From Chloroflexota bacterium (GTDB taxonomy: Bacteria > Chloroflexota > Anaerolineae > Aggregatilineales > Phototrophicaceae): a stretch of DNA of 56,914 nt. The translations under genes and the position numbers were made by a program. Where the stretch lies: positions 1 through 56,914 of the forward strand of contig WTGC01000052.1 in the NCBI GenBank assembly GCA_011523705.1, in the 5' to 3' direction. Positions 26,277 through 35,552 of this stretch are shown here, piece after piece. Position 1 is the first letter of the stretch. The number at the start of each line of letters is the position of its first letter. The notes beneath the pieces were generated by a model. It was not told where the DNA came from. It saw only the letters and a list, made by a program, of their open reading frames with translations, and made no database searches.

Positions 26277-28268
26277 TCACTTTTCTGCCGGCGCCTTTCT
26301 CTCATCGACCACGCGCAGACCGGCCTCTAGCGCTTCCGTGATCTTGTCCACATCATAGACGCTGCCAGCCCAGACGCCGCCGCTGGCCGCCTGCAATGCC
26401 GCCCACAGACGCGTATCGTCCGGCAAATCCGGATGCGGCTGCAAGTCGGGATGCGGCGCGCGCGAATCAAGCAGCGCTTGCGCTTCGGCGGTCGAGAGCT
26501 CGCCATCCGCCGTGCCAACCATTTCGACCGAGCCACTCAGTTCGGTACGGTCAATGATAATCTCAATCAAGTCGCCATTGCGCAGCTTGCCAATCGGACC
26601 GCCCGCCAGCGCCTCCGGTCCAACATGGCCGATGCAGGCGCCGGTCGATACGCCGGAAAAACGCGCGTCGGTGACGATTGCCACCTGTTTGCCCCAAGGG
26701 ATGAACTTCAGCGCCGAAGTCAGTTGATAAGTCTCTTCCATGCCCGTGCCCATCGGTCCCAGGCCAGTCAGCACCAGCACATCGCCGGGCTGAATCGCTT
26801 CGCCTTCCAAGCCCTTCAGCGCCCGTATCGCCGCGCGCTCGGAAGTGAATACACGCGCCGGGCCGCGATGCCGATAGATGTCGTCGGCGTCAATCACCGA
26901 AGGGTCGATGGCAGTGGCCTTGATGACGGAACCTTGGGGCGCGATATTGCCCATAGGAAAGACCACTGTGCTCGTCAGCCCGCGCGCGGTCGCCTGTTCG
27001 GGCGACATGATGACATCGCTCGGGTCGATGCCATCGTTCTCGCGCAGACGCTCCCGCGCCAAGCGCCGCCGCTCGCTGCTCTCCCACCAATCCAATACGG
27101 CATCGAGCTTGTCGCCCGTTACCGTGAGGGCGTCGGTGTTGAGCAGCCCCATGCGCCGCAGATGACACATGACCTCGGGCACGCCACCAGCCATGTATAC
27201 TTGCACGGTCGGGTGATTGCGCGGTCCGTTGGGCAAGGCGTCAACGAGACGCGCCGTGCTGCGATTGACGCGGATCCAGTCGTCGACCGACGGCGGCTTC
27301 AAGCCGGCGGCATGAGCGATGGCGGGGATATGCAGCAGCAAATTGGTCGAGCCGCCAAATGCCGAATGCGCCAGCATCGCATTCTCGAGGGCACCGGGCG
27401 TCAAAATATCAGCGAGTGTCGTGCCGGCCGCTTTCAGCTTGAGCAGAGCCAGCGCCGAGCGCCGCGCATTGTCCAGCCAGACCGCTTCGCCCGACGGCAC
27501 CAGCGCGCAATGTGGCAGGCTGAGCCCGAGCGCTTCAGCTACCACTTGCGAAGTGGCCGCCGTGCCCAAAAACTGGCAGCCGCCGCCCGATGAGCCGCAA
27601 GCCTTGCAGCCCATCTCGGCCGCGTAATCCAGCGTGATCAAGCCGTGGGCGAAGCGCGCGCCTATCGTCTGAACCGTACCGGCATCTTCGGCGCCTTCCG
27701 CCGGCAGGGTCACGCCGCCGGGCACGATGACGCCGGGCAGGTCGCCGCAGCCGGCCAAGGCGATCATGGCCGCAGGCAGCCCTTTGTCGCAGGTGGCGAC
27801 GCCCATCACGCCATCGCGGGTGGGCAAGGAGCGGATCATGCGCCGCATCACCAGGGCGGCGTCGTTGCGATACGCCAGGCTGTCCATCATGCCGGTCGTG
27901 CCTTGCGAGCGGCCGTCACAGGGGTCGGAGCAATAGATGGCGAAGGGGATCGCGTCTTGCGCGCGGATCGTCTCGGCCGCTTCCTGGACCAGCAGGCTAA
28001 TCTCCCAATGGCCGGTGTGATAACCCAGCGCAACCGGGCTGCCGTCTTCCGCGCGCAAGCCGCCCTTGGTGCTGACGATGACGTACTGCTCGCGATTGAC
28101 CTCCTCCGGATGCCAGCCCATCGCCACATTTTGGGTCATGGCGAAGAGATTGCCGCTGGCTTCGTTGAGCAGCATATCCTCGTCGAATGGCAGCGCCCCG
28201 TCCCGGCCTTGGCCGCGCGTTCGCGTCGTCCGCAGCAACTCCGCGCCGCCGTAGATTTCATGATCCAT
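26277..28268 (-). CDS. YjhG/YagF-type sugar-acid dehydratase (IlvD/Edd family)
   Basis: A 663-residue Fe-S dehydratase. Its length and sequence fit the YjhG/YagF (D-xylonate dehydratase) branch of the IlvD/Edd family better than the 550-620-residue IlvD enzymes. The cluster cysteines appear in [20 protein letters not shown] and [30 protein letters not shown] and [20 protein letters not shown] are conserved active-site segments. Such enzymes turn an aldonate into the 2-keto-3-deoxy acid. GGGAGG lies before the start. A SnoaL-like gene follows directly and an SDR is divergent upstream, so oxidation of a sugar, then dehydration, is a plausible pathway. Which aldonate it uses cannot be read. Confidence 0.9.
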   Translation of the reverse strand: MDHEIYGGAELLRTTRTRGQGRDGALPFDEDMLLNEASGNLFAMTQNVAMGWHPEEVNREQYVIVSTKGGLRAEDGSPVALGYHTGHWEISLLVQEAAETIRAQDAIPFAIYCSDPCDGRSQGTTGMMDSLAYRNDAALVMRRMIRSLPTRDGVMGVATCDKGLPAAMIALAGCGDLPGVIVPGGVTLPAEGAEDAGTVQTIGARFAHGLITLDYAAEMGCKACGSSGGGCQFLGTAATSQVVAEALGLSLPHCALVPSGEAVWLDNARRSALALLKLKAAGTTLADILTPGALENAMLAHSAFGGSTNLLLHIPAIAHAAGLKPPSVDDWIRVNRSTARLVDALPNGPRNHPTVQVYMAGGVPEVMCHLRRMGLLNTDALTVTGDKLDAVLDWWESSERRRLARERLRENDGIDPSDVIMSPEQATARGLTSTVVFPMGNIAPQGSVIKATAIDPSVIDADDIYRHRGPARVFTSERAAIRALKGLEGEAIQPGDVLVLTGLGPMGTGMEETYQLTSALKFIPWGKQVAIVTDARFSGVSTGACIGHVGPEALAGGPIGKLRNGDLIEIIIDRTELSGSVEMVGTADGELSTAEAQALLDSRAPHPDLQPHPDLPDDTRLWAALQAASGGVWAGSVYDVDKITEALEAGLRVVDERKAPAEK

Positions 28269-28639
28269 AATTTAGCCTCCCAATTTTAGCCACCGAATAC
28301 ACCGAGGGTTATGAGGACACCGAAAGCAATTTTCATCACAACGCGAGTTCAGCAAAACCAAGAACGCAATGAAAATTCGGAATGCCACTTATTTCACCCC
28401 ATCCCCCGGCCCCTTCCCCAGCAAGCTAAGGAAGGGGAGTTTTTTTAGCAAGGTTGTGATTTGCACGACTAGCACGGTTTTACTTCTCACAGAAACATGT
28501 GCTGTGGCGACGGTCGGCCAACGACTATGCTTCTCGGATTGTGACCCGATTTGAGTCCAATGAATAGAGAGTTTCCTCTGTGTACTCGGTGTACTCGGTG
28601 GTTAAAATACCTGTATCGAATTCTCAGGCAAAGCAGATT
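28269..28639. other. Divergent intergenic region
   Basis: This 371-base gap separates the dehydratase from the SDR and must contain both promoters; none could be fixed with confidence. It holds a family B hairpin with a T-run (28395-28446). Near both ends are copies of a third repeated string related to ACTCGGTGTACTCGGTGG (28584-28605, and reverse-complement-like CCACCGAATACACCGAGG near 28290). No small gene is visible. Confidence 0.6.
28395..28446 (+). terminator. Family B hairpin followed by a T-run
   Basis: CCCCTTCC (28410-28417) and GGAAGGGG (28430-28437) form a perfect 8-bp stem, and TTTTTTT follows at 28440-28446. The shape is that of an intrinsic terminator on the + strand, but no + strand gene ends upstream. 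It is the module-free form of the family B repeat. Confidence 0.45.
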
Positions 28640-29440
28640 ATGACACAGAAGCGATTTCTAAATCAAACAGTCATCGTTACCGGCGCTGGCGAGGGGATCG
28701 GATATGAGGTCGCGCGCCAATTCTGCGCGGAAGGCGCGTCCGCCATTTTGAACGACATCCTGCCCGGGCGCGCTGAAGCCGCCGCCGAGTCGATCGCCGC
28801 TGAGACGAGCGCGCCCTGCCTGCCGGCCCCCGGCGATGTCGCCGATATCGAAGTCTTGCGCGCCCTCGTGCAGCAAGCGGTGGAGACATTCGGACAGCTC
28901 AATGTCTGCGTCTGCAACGCTGGCTTGACCTCTTGGGGAGACTTCTTCGATTACCAGCCGGCAGATTTCGAGCGCGTAGTGGGCGTCAACCTGCGCGGCA
29001 GCTATTTTCTGGCGCAGGCAGCCGCCCGTCAATTTCGCGCCCAGGGAAGCGGCGGGCGCATCGTGCTGATGTCATCGGTGACGGGCCACCGCGCCGTCCC
29101 CTATCTCAGCGCCTATAGCATGACCAAAGCGGCGCTGGAAATGCTGGCGCGGAACCTGGTGCTGGAGTTGAGCCCGCATGGCATCACGATCAATTGCGTC
29201 GCCCCCGGCGCTGTCATCACCCCGCGCAACCTCAATGACGATCCGGACTATGAAGCGCGCTGGGGAAGTCTGATTCCAGTCGGACGGGCTATTCAGACCG
29301 AAGACATCGCCAACGCGGTGCTCTTCCTGGCCGCGCCCGAGTCGGCCAAAATCACCGGTCAGTCGATCGTGGTGGATGGCGGCTGGACCAGCACCAGCCC
29401 AATACCAAACAAGGACTACGGAAGAGAATACGAGAATTGA
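28640..29440 (+). CDS. SDR family oxidoreductase
   Basis: A 266-residue classical short-chain dehydrogenase/reductase. The cofactor motif TGAGEGIG is at residues 14-21, NAG at 93-95, the catalytic Ser in MSSVTGH (145/146), and Tyr159-Lys163 in YSMTK. ATG 28640 is used; an open frame extends to 28580 but only through an intergenic repeat. The C-terminal PESAKITGQSIVVDGGW is typical for the tetrameric fold. It is divergent from the YjhG/YagF-type dehydratase, so a sugar or sugar-acid dehydrogenase role is likely. The substrate is not known. Confidence 0.92.
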   Translation: MTQKRFLNQTVIVTGAGEGIGYEVARQFCAEGASAILNDILPGRAEAAAESIAAETSAPCLPAPGDVADIEVLRALVQQAVETFGQLNVCVCNAGLTSWGDFFDYQPADFERVVGVNLRGSYFLAQAAARQFRAQGSGGRIVLMSSVTGHRAVPYLSAYSMTKAALEMLARNLVLELSPHGITINCVAPGAVITPRNLNDDPDYEARWGSLIPVGRAIQTEDIANAVLFLAAPESAKITGQSIVVDGGWTSTSPIPNKDYGREYEN

Positions 29441-29484
29441 GGCCAAAGTCATGTAGAATAACGTTAGGTCAAGGAGTCTGGGTG

Positions 29485-30459
29485 ATGACGAAAAGATCGT
29501 CAAGAAATAAGACTATCACAGTCACCGAATCTGAGATTCGACTACTGGAAAAAAGATTGCTATCTGTACATTCTTGTTTAGACGAGACGGACGTGATCGA
29601 TAAAACGATCTTGGGTGATGCGCTCGAAGTCATTGATTACCTTCCTAGATGCTTTGCGGACATGCTATTTGTTGATCCTCCGTACAATATGAGCAAAGTT
29701 TTCGGAAAGGCATCTTTCAAGAGAATGGCAAGCGGTGATTACGAAAGTTGGGTACGTTCATGGTTCAGCAGGATTCTCTCGAAGCTTAAGCCCAATGCGT
29801 CAATATATGTCTGCGGTGATTGGCGCTCTTCTTCGCCTCTGTTCAGAGTTCTATCCGATTATGTCAATGTACGAAACAGAATCACTTGGGAAAGGGAAAA
29901 GGGACGCGGCGCAAAAGCGAATTGGAAAAACGCGTCGGAAGATATTTGGTTTGCGACAGTGAGTGATGAGTATTGCTTTAATGTGGAAGCAGTGAAACTG
30001 AAGAAGAAGGTGATCGCTCCCTATCGGCATGACAATGGCAAGCCCAAGGACTGGTCGGAAGAGACCAATGGAAACTTCCGGCTTACACATCCTTCTAATC
30101 TTTGGACAGATCTGACTGTACCCTTCTGGTCCATGTCCGAAAACACCGGGCATCCGACGCAGAAACCCGAAAAGCTTGTTGCCAAGATTATCCTCGCAAG
30201 CTCAAGGCCCGGTGACATCATTCTTGATCCTTTTTTGGGTTCTGGAACAACTTCGACGGTCGCTAAGAAACTAGGACGGCATTTCGTTGGGATTGAAATC
30301 GACAGGCACTACGCGTGTTTGGCTGAGAAAAGGATAGAGATTGCTGCATTGGACAAACGAATTCAAGGATATGACGATGGAGTTTTTTGGGAGAGAAACT
30401 TGAACCCAGACGCAAGCAAGAAGATTGAGAAGAAACCGCAACGAAGGCAGCTTCTATGA
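29485..30459 (+). CDS. Type II DNA methyltransferase, beta-class amino-MTase
   Basis: A 324-residue S-adenosylmethionine-dependent DNA methyltransferase that modifies the exocyclic amino group of adenine (N6) or cytosine (N4). The catalytic motif IV DPPYN starts at residue 64 and precedes the AdoMet-binding motif I (DPFLGSGTT, about residues 248-256). This IV-then-I order defines the beta class, with the target-recognition region between them. AAGGAG lies nine bases before ATG 29485. The stop overlaps the start of the next gene as ATGA, a standard arrangement for a modification gene translated together with its restriction enzyme. G+C is about 42% in a sampled line, far below the neighbours (about 60-67%), so recent transfer is likely. 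The recognition site is unknown. Confidence 0.92.
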   Translation: MTKRSSRNKTITVTESEIRLLEKRLLSVHSCLDETDVIDKTILGDALEVIDYLPRCFADMLFVDPPYNMSKVFGKASFKRMASGDYESWVRSWFSRILSKLKPNASIYVCGDWRSSSPLFRVLSDYVNVRNRITWEREKGRGAKANWKNASEDIWFATVSDEYCFNVEAVKLKKKVIAPYRHDNGKPKDWSEETNGNFRLTHPSNLWTDLTVPFWSMSENTGHPTQKPEKLVAKIILASSRPGDIILDPFLGSGTTSTVAKKLGRHFVGIEIDRHYACLAEKRIEIAALDKRIQGYDDGVFWERNLNPDASKKIEKKPQRRQLL

Positions 30460-31613
30460 ACAGAGCTGTGTTTGAGTTAATTGACCACATTAGGGCACAT
30501 GACGGAATCGCGGACAAAGCAGCTCTGTCAAAACTGACGCAGCAGAAATTCGCACTCATAACGGATCGGTCGGTATATTATTCATCGCATTACGCGATTC
30601 GCTTCAGCTCAACCCGTTCAAACAGTTTCTCAAATACGGTGGTAGCGCTTTCCACTATACAAAAGTATGACGACTTACCTTTCATTGTCTGCCAAGTTAC
30701 GCCTACCAAAAACATTCTATACTTGGCAAATACAACTTTCTTACGAAAGATAAGCCACTCCTCTCAAGATCTCCGCGTTGACAACATCAAGGGCAGCATA
30801 AACGGTTCTGACATTGTTAGAGCTTTTAATGATTTGCCGAATGAGCCGGAATACTTTGAAGATCTCTTCAATATTCATGCCGCGATAGGATTCAGCGAGA
30901 ATCTGCCCCGAATAGTAGAGGCGACGAATAATATTGTCCCATTCGGGAGCAAGTTTTCCATTTCGGATTTTTCAGTAGAAGCAATTCTGAATGCGCCAGC
31001 ACGAGCTACCAGTTTTGTCCAGTCACCGGAGTACAATCGTTTGAAATCGGACTTGGATTCACGAGTTAGCCGGGTCACTGAGGCGATAATCGTGGCCGGG
31101 CTCATCGAGAATGTTAATGTTCGCGGCAGGATGATTGAATACATGGTCACGGGCGAAGACGAGAAGCACAAGAATCAGGTTATTGAAGCGGTATTGCAGG
31201 GACATAGAGAAATACCTAAGTTCAGGAATACTAATGATCTTGGTGACTATACCCGAGTATTCGACCAGTTTGAGACTGCAACAGATGTTAAAACCAAGAT
31301 TATGCTTCTGAACTCAAATCCTAAAGCGTACAATATTGACAAGCTACTGGAATACTTATCGAAAGACAAATCGGTATTCATGTTCTACTTTATTGGCATT
31401 GAGCCAGACAAAATTGTCAATCAGGTACTGGTCTCGATGTTTCAGTCCGACTTAATGAACTCAACCATTGTATTGAGACATTGGGCAGGACGCAATTCGA
31501 GGGGAGTAACTCAGTTCAAAGGTTCTGCGCTTAACAAGCTAATCTTATCTCCAAACAATCATATCAATAAACGAGCGAGTAGGGAGTTTTTGCAGAAACT
31601 GATTTGCCTATGA
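30456..31613 (+). CDS. Putative type II restriction endonuclease
   Basis: A 385-residue protein with no family I can name with certainty. It is called a restriction enzyme because its ATG overlaps the stop of a DNA methyltransferase (ATGA), it shares the low G+C (about 43% in a sampled line), and it has the right size. A possible PD-(D/E)XK core is Glu273-x3-Asp277-Val-Lys279 in FETATDVKTKI, followed by a hydrophobic strand (SVFMFYFIGI) after NPKAYNIDKLLEYL. The N-terminal half may be the DNA-recognition part. No helicase, specificity subunit or controller gene accompanies it. It ends 45 bases before the convergent SulP gene. Confidence 0.65.
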   Translation: MNRAVFELIDHIRAHDGIADKAALSKLTQQKFALITDRSVYYSSHYAIRFSSTRSNSFSNTVVALSTIQKYDDLPFIVCQVTPTKNILYLANTTFLRKISHSSQDLRVDNIKGSINGSDIVRAFNDLPNEPEYFEDLFNIHAAIGFSENLPRIVEATNNIVPFGSKFSISDFSVEAILNAPARATSFVQSPEYNRLKSDLDSRVSRVTEAIIVAGLIENVNVRGRMIEYMVTGEDEKHKNQVIEAVLQGHREIPKFRNTNDLGDYTRVFDQFETATDVKTKIMLLNSNPKAYNIDKLLEYLSKDKSVFMFYFIGIEPDKIVNQVLVSMFQSDLMNSTIVLRHWAGRNSRGVTQFKGSALNKLILSPNNHINKRASREFLQKLICL

Positions 31614-31658
31614 CTAGACGGCTATGATCAAGTGGGCGCCATTCACGCAGCCCCGCCG

Positions 31659-33914
31659 TCAGTCCATCAGTTCTTGAACGAGCCGGTTGGTCGTCGACAA
31701 CCGATCCGACAGCATGCTGGCGATGAACACATGTATCGCCGAAGCGGTCTGCGGCGCCGTCTCCTCCATTTGGCGCAGCGCCTCGTGGCTCAGCCGCTGC
31801 AACACGCCAGCTTCGGTCACCACAATGGATGCCGAACGCGCTTTGCCCAGGTAAAAGCCAACTTCGCCAATGACGACGCCCGCGGTCATGCTGCGCAGGC
31901 GCAGGACGTGGCCCGATTCATCGCGCAACAGCACATCGACGCGGCCGGACTCGATAAAGTACAGCGAATCCGATTCATCGCCTTGATTGAAGATCGTATC
32001 GCCGACCTCAGTTTCCATCGTTTCGAGGAAGGTCGCCAGCGCGCTAGCGTCTCGCGGACGCACGATCGCATGCTGTGCCAGTTGCTGCTCGACGGTGACG
32101 CGCTCCGCGTCCAGCAAGCTGGAATCTCGCAAGAGCGTGTTCTCGCAAGATTCCAGCGCGCGATCCAAATCGTCGAATAGCGACGGCTTGCCCAGCCGCC
32201 CTTCGACGATCCCGCCACTGGCAAGCAAGGTCCGCAACTGCGGCGACGCGTCCGAAATCAGCAGTTCAATGCCTTTGCTATCCGTCAGCTTTTTCAGCTT
32301 CTGGAAGTCCACAATCGTGGAAACATCAAGCCCGCGGACGGATTTGAAGTCGAGAATGATGAAGCTGAGCGGTTCCCCTTTCGCCCCGGAGACGCGCGTT
32401 TTCAAATGCTCGTAGAAGCGATAGGCGGTGCCAAAAAAGATGTAACCCTGCAGCCGGACGATCCAAATCCTCGCCCCCGCTTCTTGCAGCAACTGATTTT
32501 GCGCGAAGGAGCGGTCGAGGTTGCTGCGATGAATAGCGCCGGAAAACTCTTGCTTGATGACCTCCATCCGGCTGTATTCCAGGACAAAAGCCGCAATCGC
32601 CACAACCAGGCCGATGGCGATGCCGGTAAGAAGGCCGAACAGCCCAGTCGCCAGCGCGATGATGACGATGACGATGTAATCCTGTCGCGGCAGCTTGGCC
32701 CAACTGTCGAGCAGCCACTCTTTCATGAATTGCAAGCCGAAGTAAATGATGAGGCCCACCGGGATAAAACGCGGAATAAGCGAGAATATGGCGCTGCCAA
32801 AGAACAGCGTTAACAGAAACATGAACGCGAGGATGAGCCCAACCATGCGCCCGTTGACGCGCATGTTTGCCACCAGCGTGGAAGAAATGGGGGCGTGATA
32901 AGCCAGAATGCCGCCGCCGCACAGGCTCGAGGCCATATTCGCAAGGCCATTGACCCGGAATTCGCGATTGAAATCGAGTTCGCGGTCAACGATATGCTCC
33001 TGCGCGCTGGCATTGAAAAACAGATTCAGCGTACAGACCAAGGTCAAGGTCAAGATGCCACCGGCGCTGGCTGCGAAAATGGAGGCGTCCAGTTGCGCGA
33101 CAGTGGCGAAGTCAGGCAACTGCCAACGCAGCGCGCCCCAAGACTCCGGCAGGAGCCAACCGTCAGCCGCCAAGCTGGCGACATCGCCAGGCCCCAAGAA
33201 CGCCCAGGCGTGAAATAGAACGAAAAACGCCATGATGCAGCCCGGCATGATCAACGTGCTCTTGAACCGTGCCCGCAACGCAAACATACTCAGAGCAAAA
33301 GCCAAAGCCGGCAACCAGCGCGCCAAGACGGCGCCCTCCAATAAGATGGGCAAGGACTGCAAACTCAGCCGCAGGTCTAGTAAAATGCCGAAACCGGCAT
33401 TCACAATCAACCAGCCCAAACCGGCCATGAAGCCGCCGACGATGGGATAGGGCAGATACCGGATTAAGCCCCCGGCGCGCAGATAACCCAAGAGCAATAG
33501 GAAGCCCCCGGTTAAGACCGCAGAAAGCGCGATGACCAAAAACACCGCCGCGAAAAGCGCCTCCTCCGGCATGTCGGCCGGCGCGGCCGCGACCACGCTG
33601 CTGGCAACCATACCTTGGATCACCACTGTCGGGCTGCGCGGCACGACCAGGGTCGCATGATCCGAAGCGAGGAGCGAGGTGATAGGAATGACGATAATCT
33701 GACTAACCAGCACCATGCTGAGACCGGCTGCGAAATAGGCTTCCAGCGGCCCATGAAAGATGAGCCGCGCATACGATGGCATCGCGCTCGCCATGAGCAG
33801 CCAAATGATGGCGCTGGCGAAGACGCTGCGCGGCAGTATCCGCGGTTGAAGCGCCTGCCTTAGCGCCTGGCGAAGCGTCCAAACGGAGCCATCAGCTGAA
33901 TCTGGTTGTGCCAT
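31659..33914 (-). CDS. SulP family anion transporter with STAS and cyclic-nucleotide-binding domains
   Basis: A 751-residue inner-membrane transporter. Residues about 25-440 contain 10-12 hydrophobic segments of the SulP (SLC26) type, which carry sulfate, bicarbonate or other anions. A STAS domain follows at about 475-590 (IILDFKSVRGLDVSTIVDFQ). A C-terminal cyclic-nucleotide-binding domain at about 620-745 shows FNQGDESDSLYFIESGRVDV and GEVGFYLGKARSASI; the latter matches the phosphate-binding cassette, with Arg in the expected place. The fusion implies regulation of transport by cAMP or a related ligand. It stands alone, convergent with the restriction gene, so the transported ion cannot be inferred. 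Confidence 0.92.
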   Translation of the reverse strand: MAQPDSADGSVWTLRQALRQALQPRILPRSVFASAIIWLLMASAMPSYARLIFHGPLEAYFAAGLSMVLVSQIIVIPITSLLASDHATLVVPRSPTVVIQGMVASSVVAAAPADMPEEALFAAVFLVIALSAVLTGGFLLLLGYLRAGGLIRYLPYPIVGGFMAGLGWLIVNAGFGILLDLRLSLQSLPILLEGAVLARWLPALAFALSMFALRARFKSTLIMPGCIMAFFVLFHAWAFLGPGDVASLAADGWLLPESWGALRWQLPDFATVAQLDASIFAASAGGILTLTLVCTLNLFFNASAQEHIVDRELDFNREFRVNGLANMASSLCGGGILAYHAPISSTLVANMRVNGRMVGLILAFMFLLTLFFGSAIFSLIPRFIPVGLIIYFGLQFMKEWLLDSWAKLPRQDYIVIVIIALATGLFGLLTGIAIGLVVAIAAFVLEYSRMEVIKQEFSGAIHRSNLDRSFAQNQLLQEAGARIWIVRLQGYIFFGTAYRFYEHLKTRVSGAKGEPLSFIILDFKSVRGLDVSTIVDFQKLKKLTDSKGIELLISDASPQLRTLLASGGIVEGRLGKPSLFDDLDRALESCENTLLRDSSLLDAERVTVEQQLAQHAIVRPRDASALATFLETMETEVGDTIFNQGDESDSLYFIESGRVDVLLRDESGHVLRLRSMTAGVVIGEVGFYLGKARSASIVVTEAGVLQRLSHEALRQMEETAPQTASAIHVFIASMLSDRLSTTNRLVQELMD

Positions 33915-33967
33915 AACTGATTGGCCTGCCAGCGTATTATGGGCTCAGTGACCTAGAGCATAGCGGG

Positions 33968-34336
33968 TTAGGAAGATGCCACGCTCGATTGCGCGGCTGA
34001 AGCAGCCGTCTTACGTCGGCGGCTGCCCAATAAATCGTGACCCAGCCAGCCCAAGCCCAGCAGCGCCAGACCGACGCCACCGACGATCATCATATTGAAT
34101 TGCTCGGCAACCAATCGCCGGCGTTCGATATCGGAAGCCATCAAGCCTTGCGCCTGCCCTTTGCTCTCGATCGCGACTTCGCCGCCCTGCTCATGAATCT
34201 GCGCCGCCAAATTGCTGGAGAGTTGATTCTGCAGCATGAAGTAGCGGATCGCCCCGCCCGCCGCCATCAAGACGCCGACCACAATGGCGGTGAAGAGCAG
34301 CCGCTCAATGACGCCGGTATAAGTCAAATTTCGCAT
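33968..34336 (-). CDS. Small membrane protein of unknown function
   Basis: A 122-residue protein with a membrane helix near residues 13-33 (FTAIVVGVLMAAGGAIRYFM) and another near 84-102 (MMIVGGVGLALLGLGWLG). Between them is a polar, Gln/Glu-rich loop of about 50 residues. The tail is short and basic, then Ser/Ala-rich. No family recognised. ATG 34336 follows AGGTGAGGCGG; a GTG at 34345 is an alternative. It is divergent from a Gfo/Idh/MocA gene and 53 bases upstream of the SulP transporter on the same strand, so the two may be co-transcribed. Confidence 0.6.
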   Translation of the reverse strand: MRNLTYTGVIERLLFTAIVVGVLMAAGGAIRYFMLQNQLSSNLAAQIHEQGGEVAIESKGQAQGLMASDIERRRLVAEQFNMMIVGGVGLALLGLGWLGHDLLGSRRRKTAASAAQSSVASS

Positions 34337-34426
34337 CCGCCTCACCTGTCAGATATTCATTGATAAACCAGCCACGCAAAATTACAATGCATTGTCACGC
34401 TCAATCTCATTGTACGGAAGAGTTGT

Positions 34427-35542
34427 ATGACTAGCAACACAGTCTCTGTCGGCGTCGTCGGCACCAGTTGGTGGGCGGATGCCATGCATTTGCCGGCGCT
34501 CGCCAGCCATGCGGGCGCGCGGACGGTCGCCATCTGCGGTCGCAACAGCAACAATGCGCGCGAGATGGCGCAGATCTGGGACATCCCGCAAGTCTATACC
34601 GACTATCGCGAGATGCTCGACCGCGCTGATCTCGACGCCATCATCATTGCCACTCCCAACAGCAGTCATTACCCCATCAGCATGAAAGCGCTGGAAAAGA
34701 ATCTGCACGTCCTCTGCGAGAAACCAATCGCCCTCACCTATGCGCAGGCGCGGGAAATGGCGGAGACGGCCGAGGCGCGGCGCCTGAAGACACTCGTTCC
34801 CTTCACCTACAGCTTTATGCCGACAGCTCGCTATCTCAAGGAATTGGTTGATGGCGGCTACCTGGGCGCGCCTTATCATCTGAATATGCGCTACTACACT
34901 GGGTTCGCCCGAGAAGGCGATTACTTGTGGCGCTTCGATCGCGGCATCGCCGGGTCCGGCATCATCGGCGATTTGGGTTCGCATTTTCTCTACCTGGCCG
35001 AGTGGCTCTATGGCGATATCAAAGCGATCACCTGCCGCCTGGGATTCACCGTCCCGCGCCCGCCGATCGATCCCGCCGGCGAGCCTTATGAAGTCCTTGA
35101 TGATTCCTGCATGCTCACGCTGGAATTCTGTAACGGCGCATACGGCATGATCCATTGCACCGCTCTCTGTTATGAAGACACTCCATTCGGCCAGACGCAT
35201 CACATGGAGTTTCACGGCGCGGGCGGCACGCTCTACAGCTACACCGATTGGGACAAAGTCCAGCAGGTCATGGGCGCGCGAGTTGGCGAAGGCATGATCT
35301 GCGAGTTGCCGATACCCGAGCATATCTGGGGCAATGCCCGCCGCGACACGGTGCACAACACTTATCGGGACATGTTCCGGTCGGAAGACTTTATGATTCG
35401 CGCATTCATCAACGGCATCCTCAACGACACGGAGCTGAGGCCGAATTTCCGCCAGGGCGCGCGTATCCAGCGCCTGCTGAGCGCGGCCGTGCTTAGCCAC
35501 GAAAAAGAAGCGCGCGTCGAGGTCGAGTCAATAGAGGCATGA
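34427..35542 (+). CDS. Gfo/Idh/MocA family oxidoreductase
   Basis: A 371-residue NAD(P)-dependent dehydrogenase acting on sugars or cyclitols. The N-terminal Rossmann domain has GVVGTSWWADAMHLPAL and the conserved Glu98-Lys99-Pro100 (CEKP), whose Lys takes part in catalysis. The C-terminal alpha/beta domain begins near residue 125 with FTYSFMPTARYLKELVDGGY. It is convergent with the second Gfo/Idh/MocA gene, leaving 10 bases between stops. Three such enzymes surround the 35-44 kb transporter operon, pointing to stepwise oxidation of a sugar-like import. The substrate is not known. Confidence 0.92.
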   Translation: MTSNTVSVGVVGTSWWADAMHLPALASHAGARTVAICGRNSNNAREMAQIWDIPQVYTDYREMLDRADLDAIIIATPNSSHYPISMKALEKNLHVLCEKPIALTYAQAREMAETAEARRLKTLVPFTYSFMPTARYLKELVDGGYLGAPYHLNMRYYTGFAREGDYLWRFDRGIAGSGIIGDLGSHFLYLAEWLYGDIKAITCRLGFTVPRPPIDPAGEPYEVLDDSCMLTLEFCNGAYGMIHCTALCYEDTPFGQTHHMEFHGAGGTLYSYTDWDKVQQVMGARVGEGMICELPIPEHIWGNARRDTVHNTYRDMFRSEDFMIRAFINGILNDTELRPNFRQGARIQRLLSAAVLSHEKEARVEVESIEA

Positions 35543-35552
35543 CCTTCGCCCC

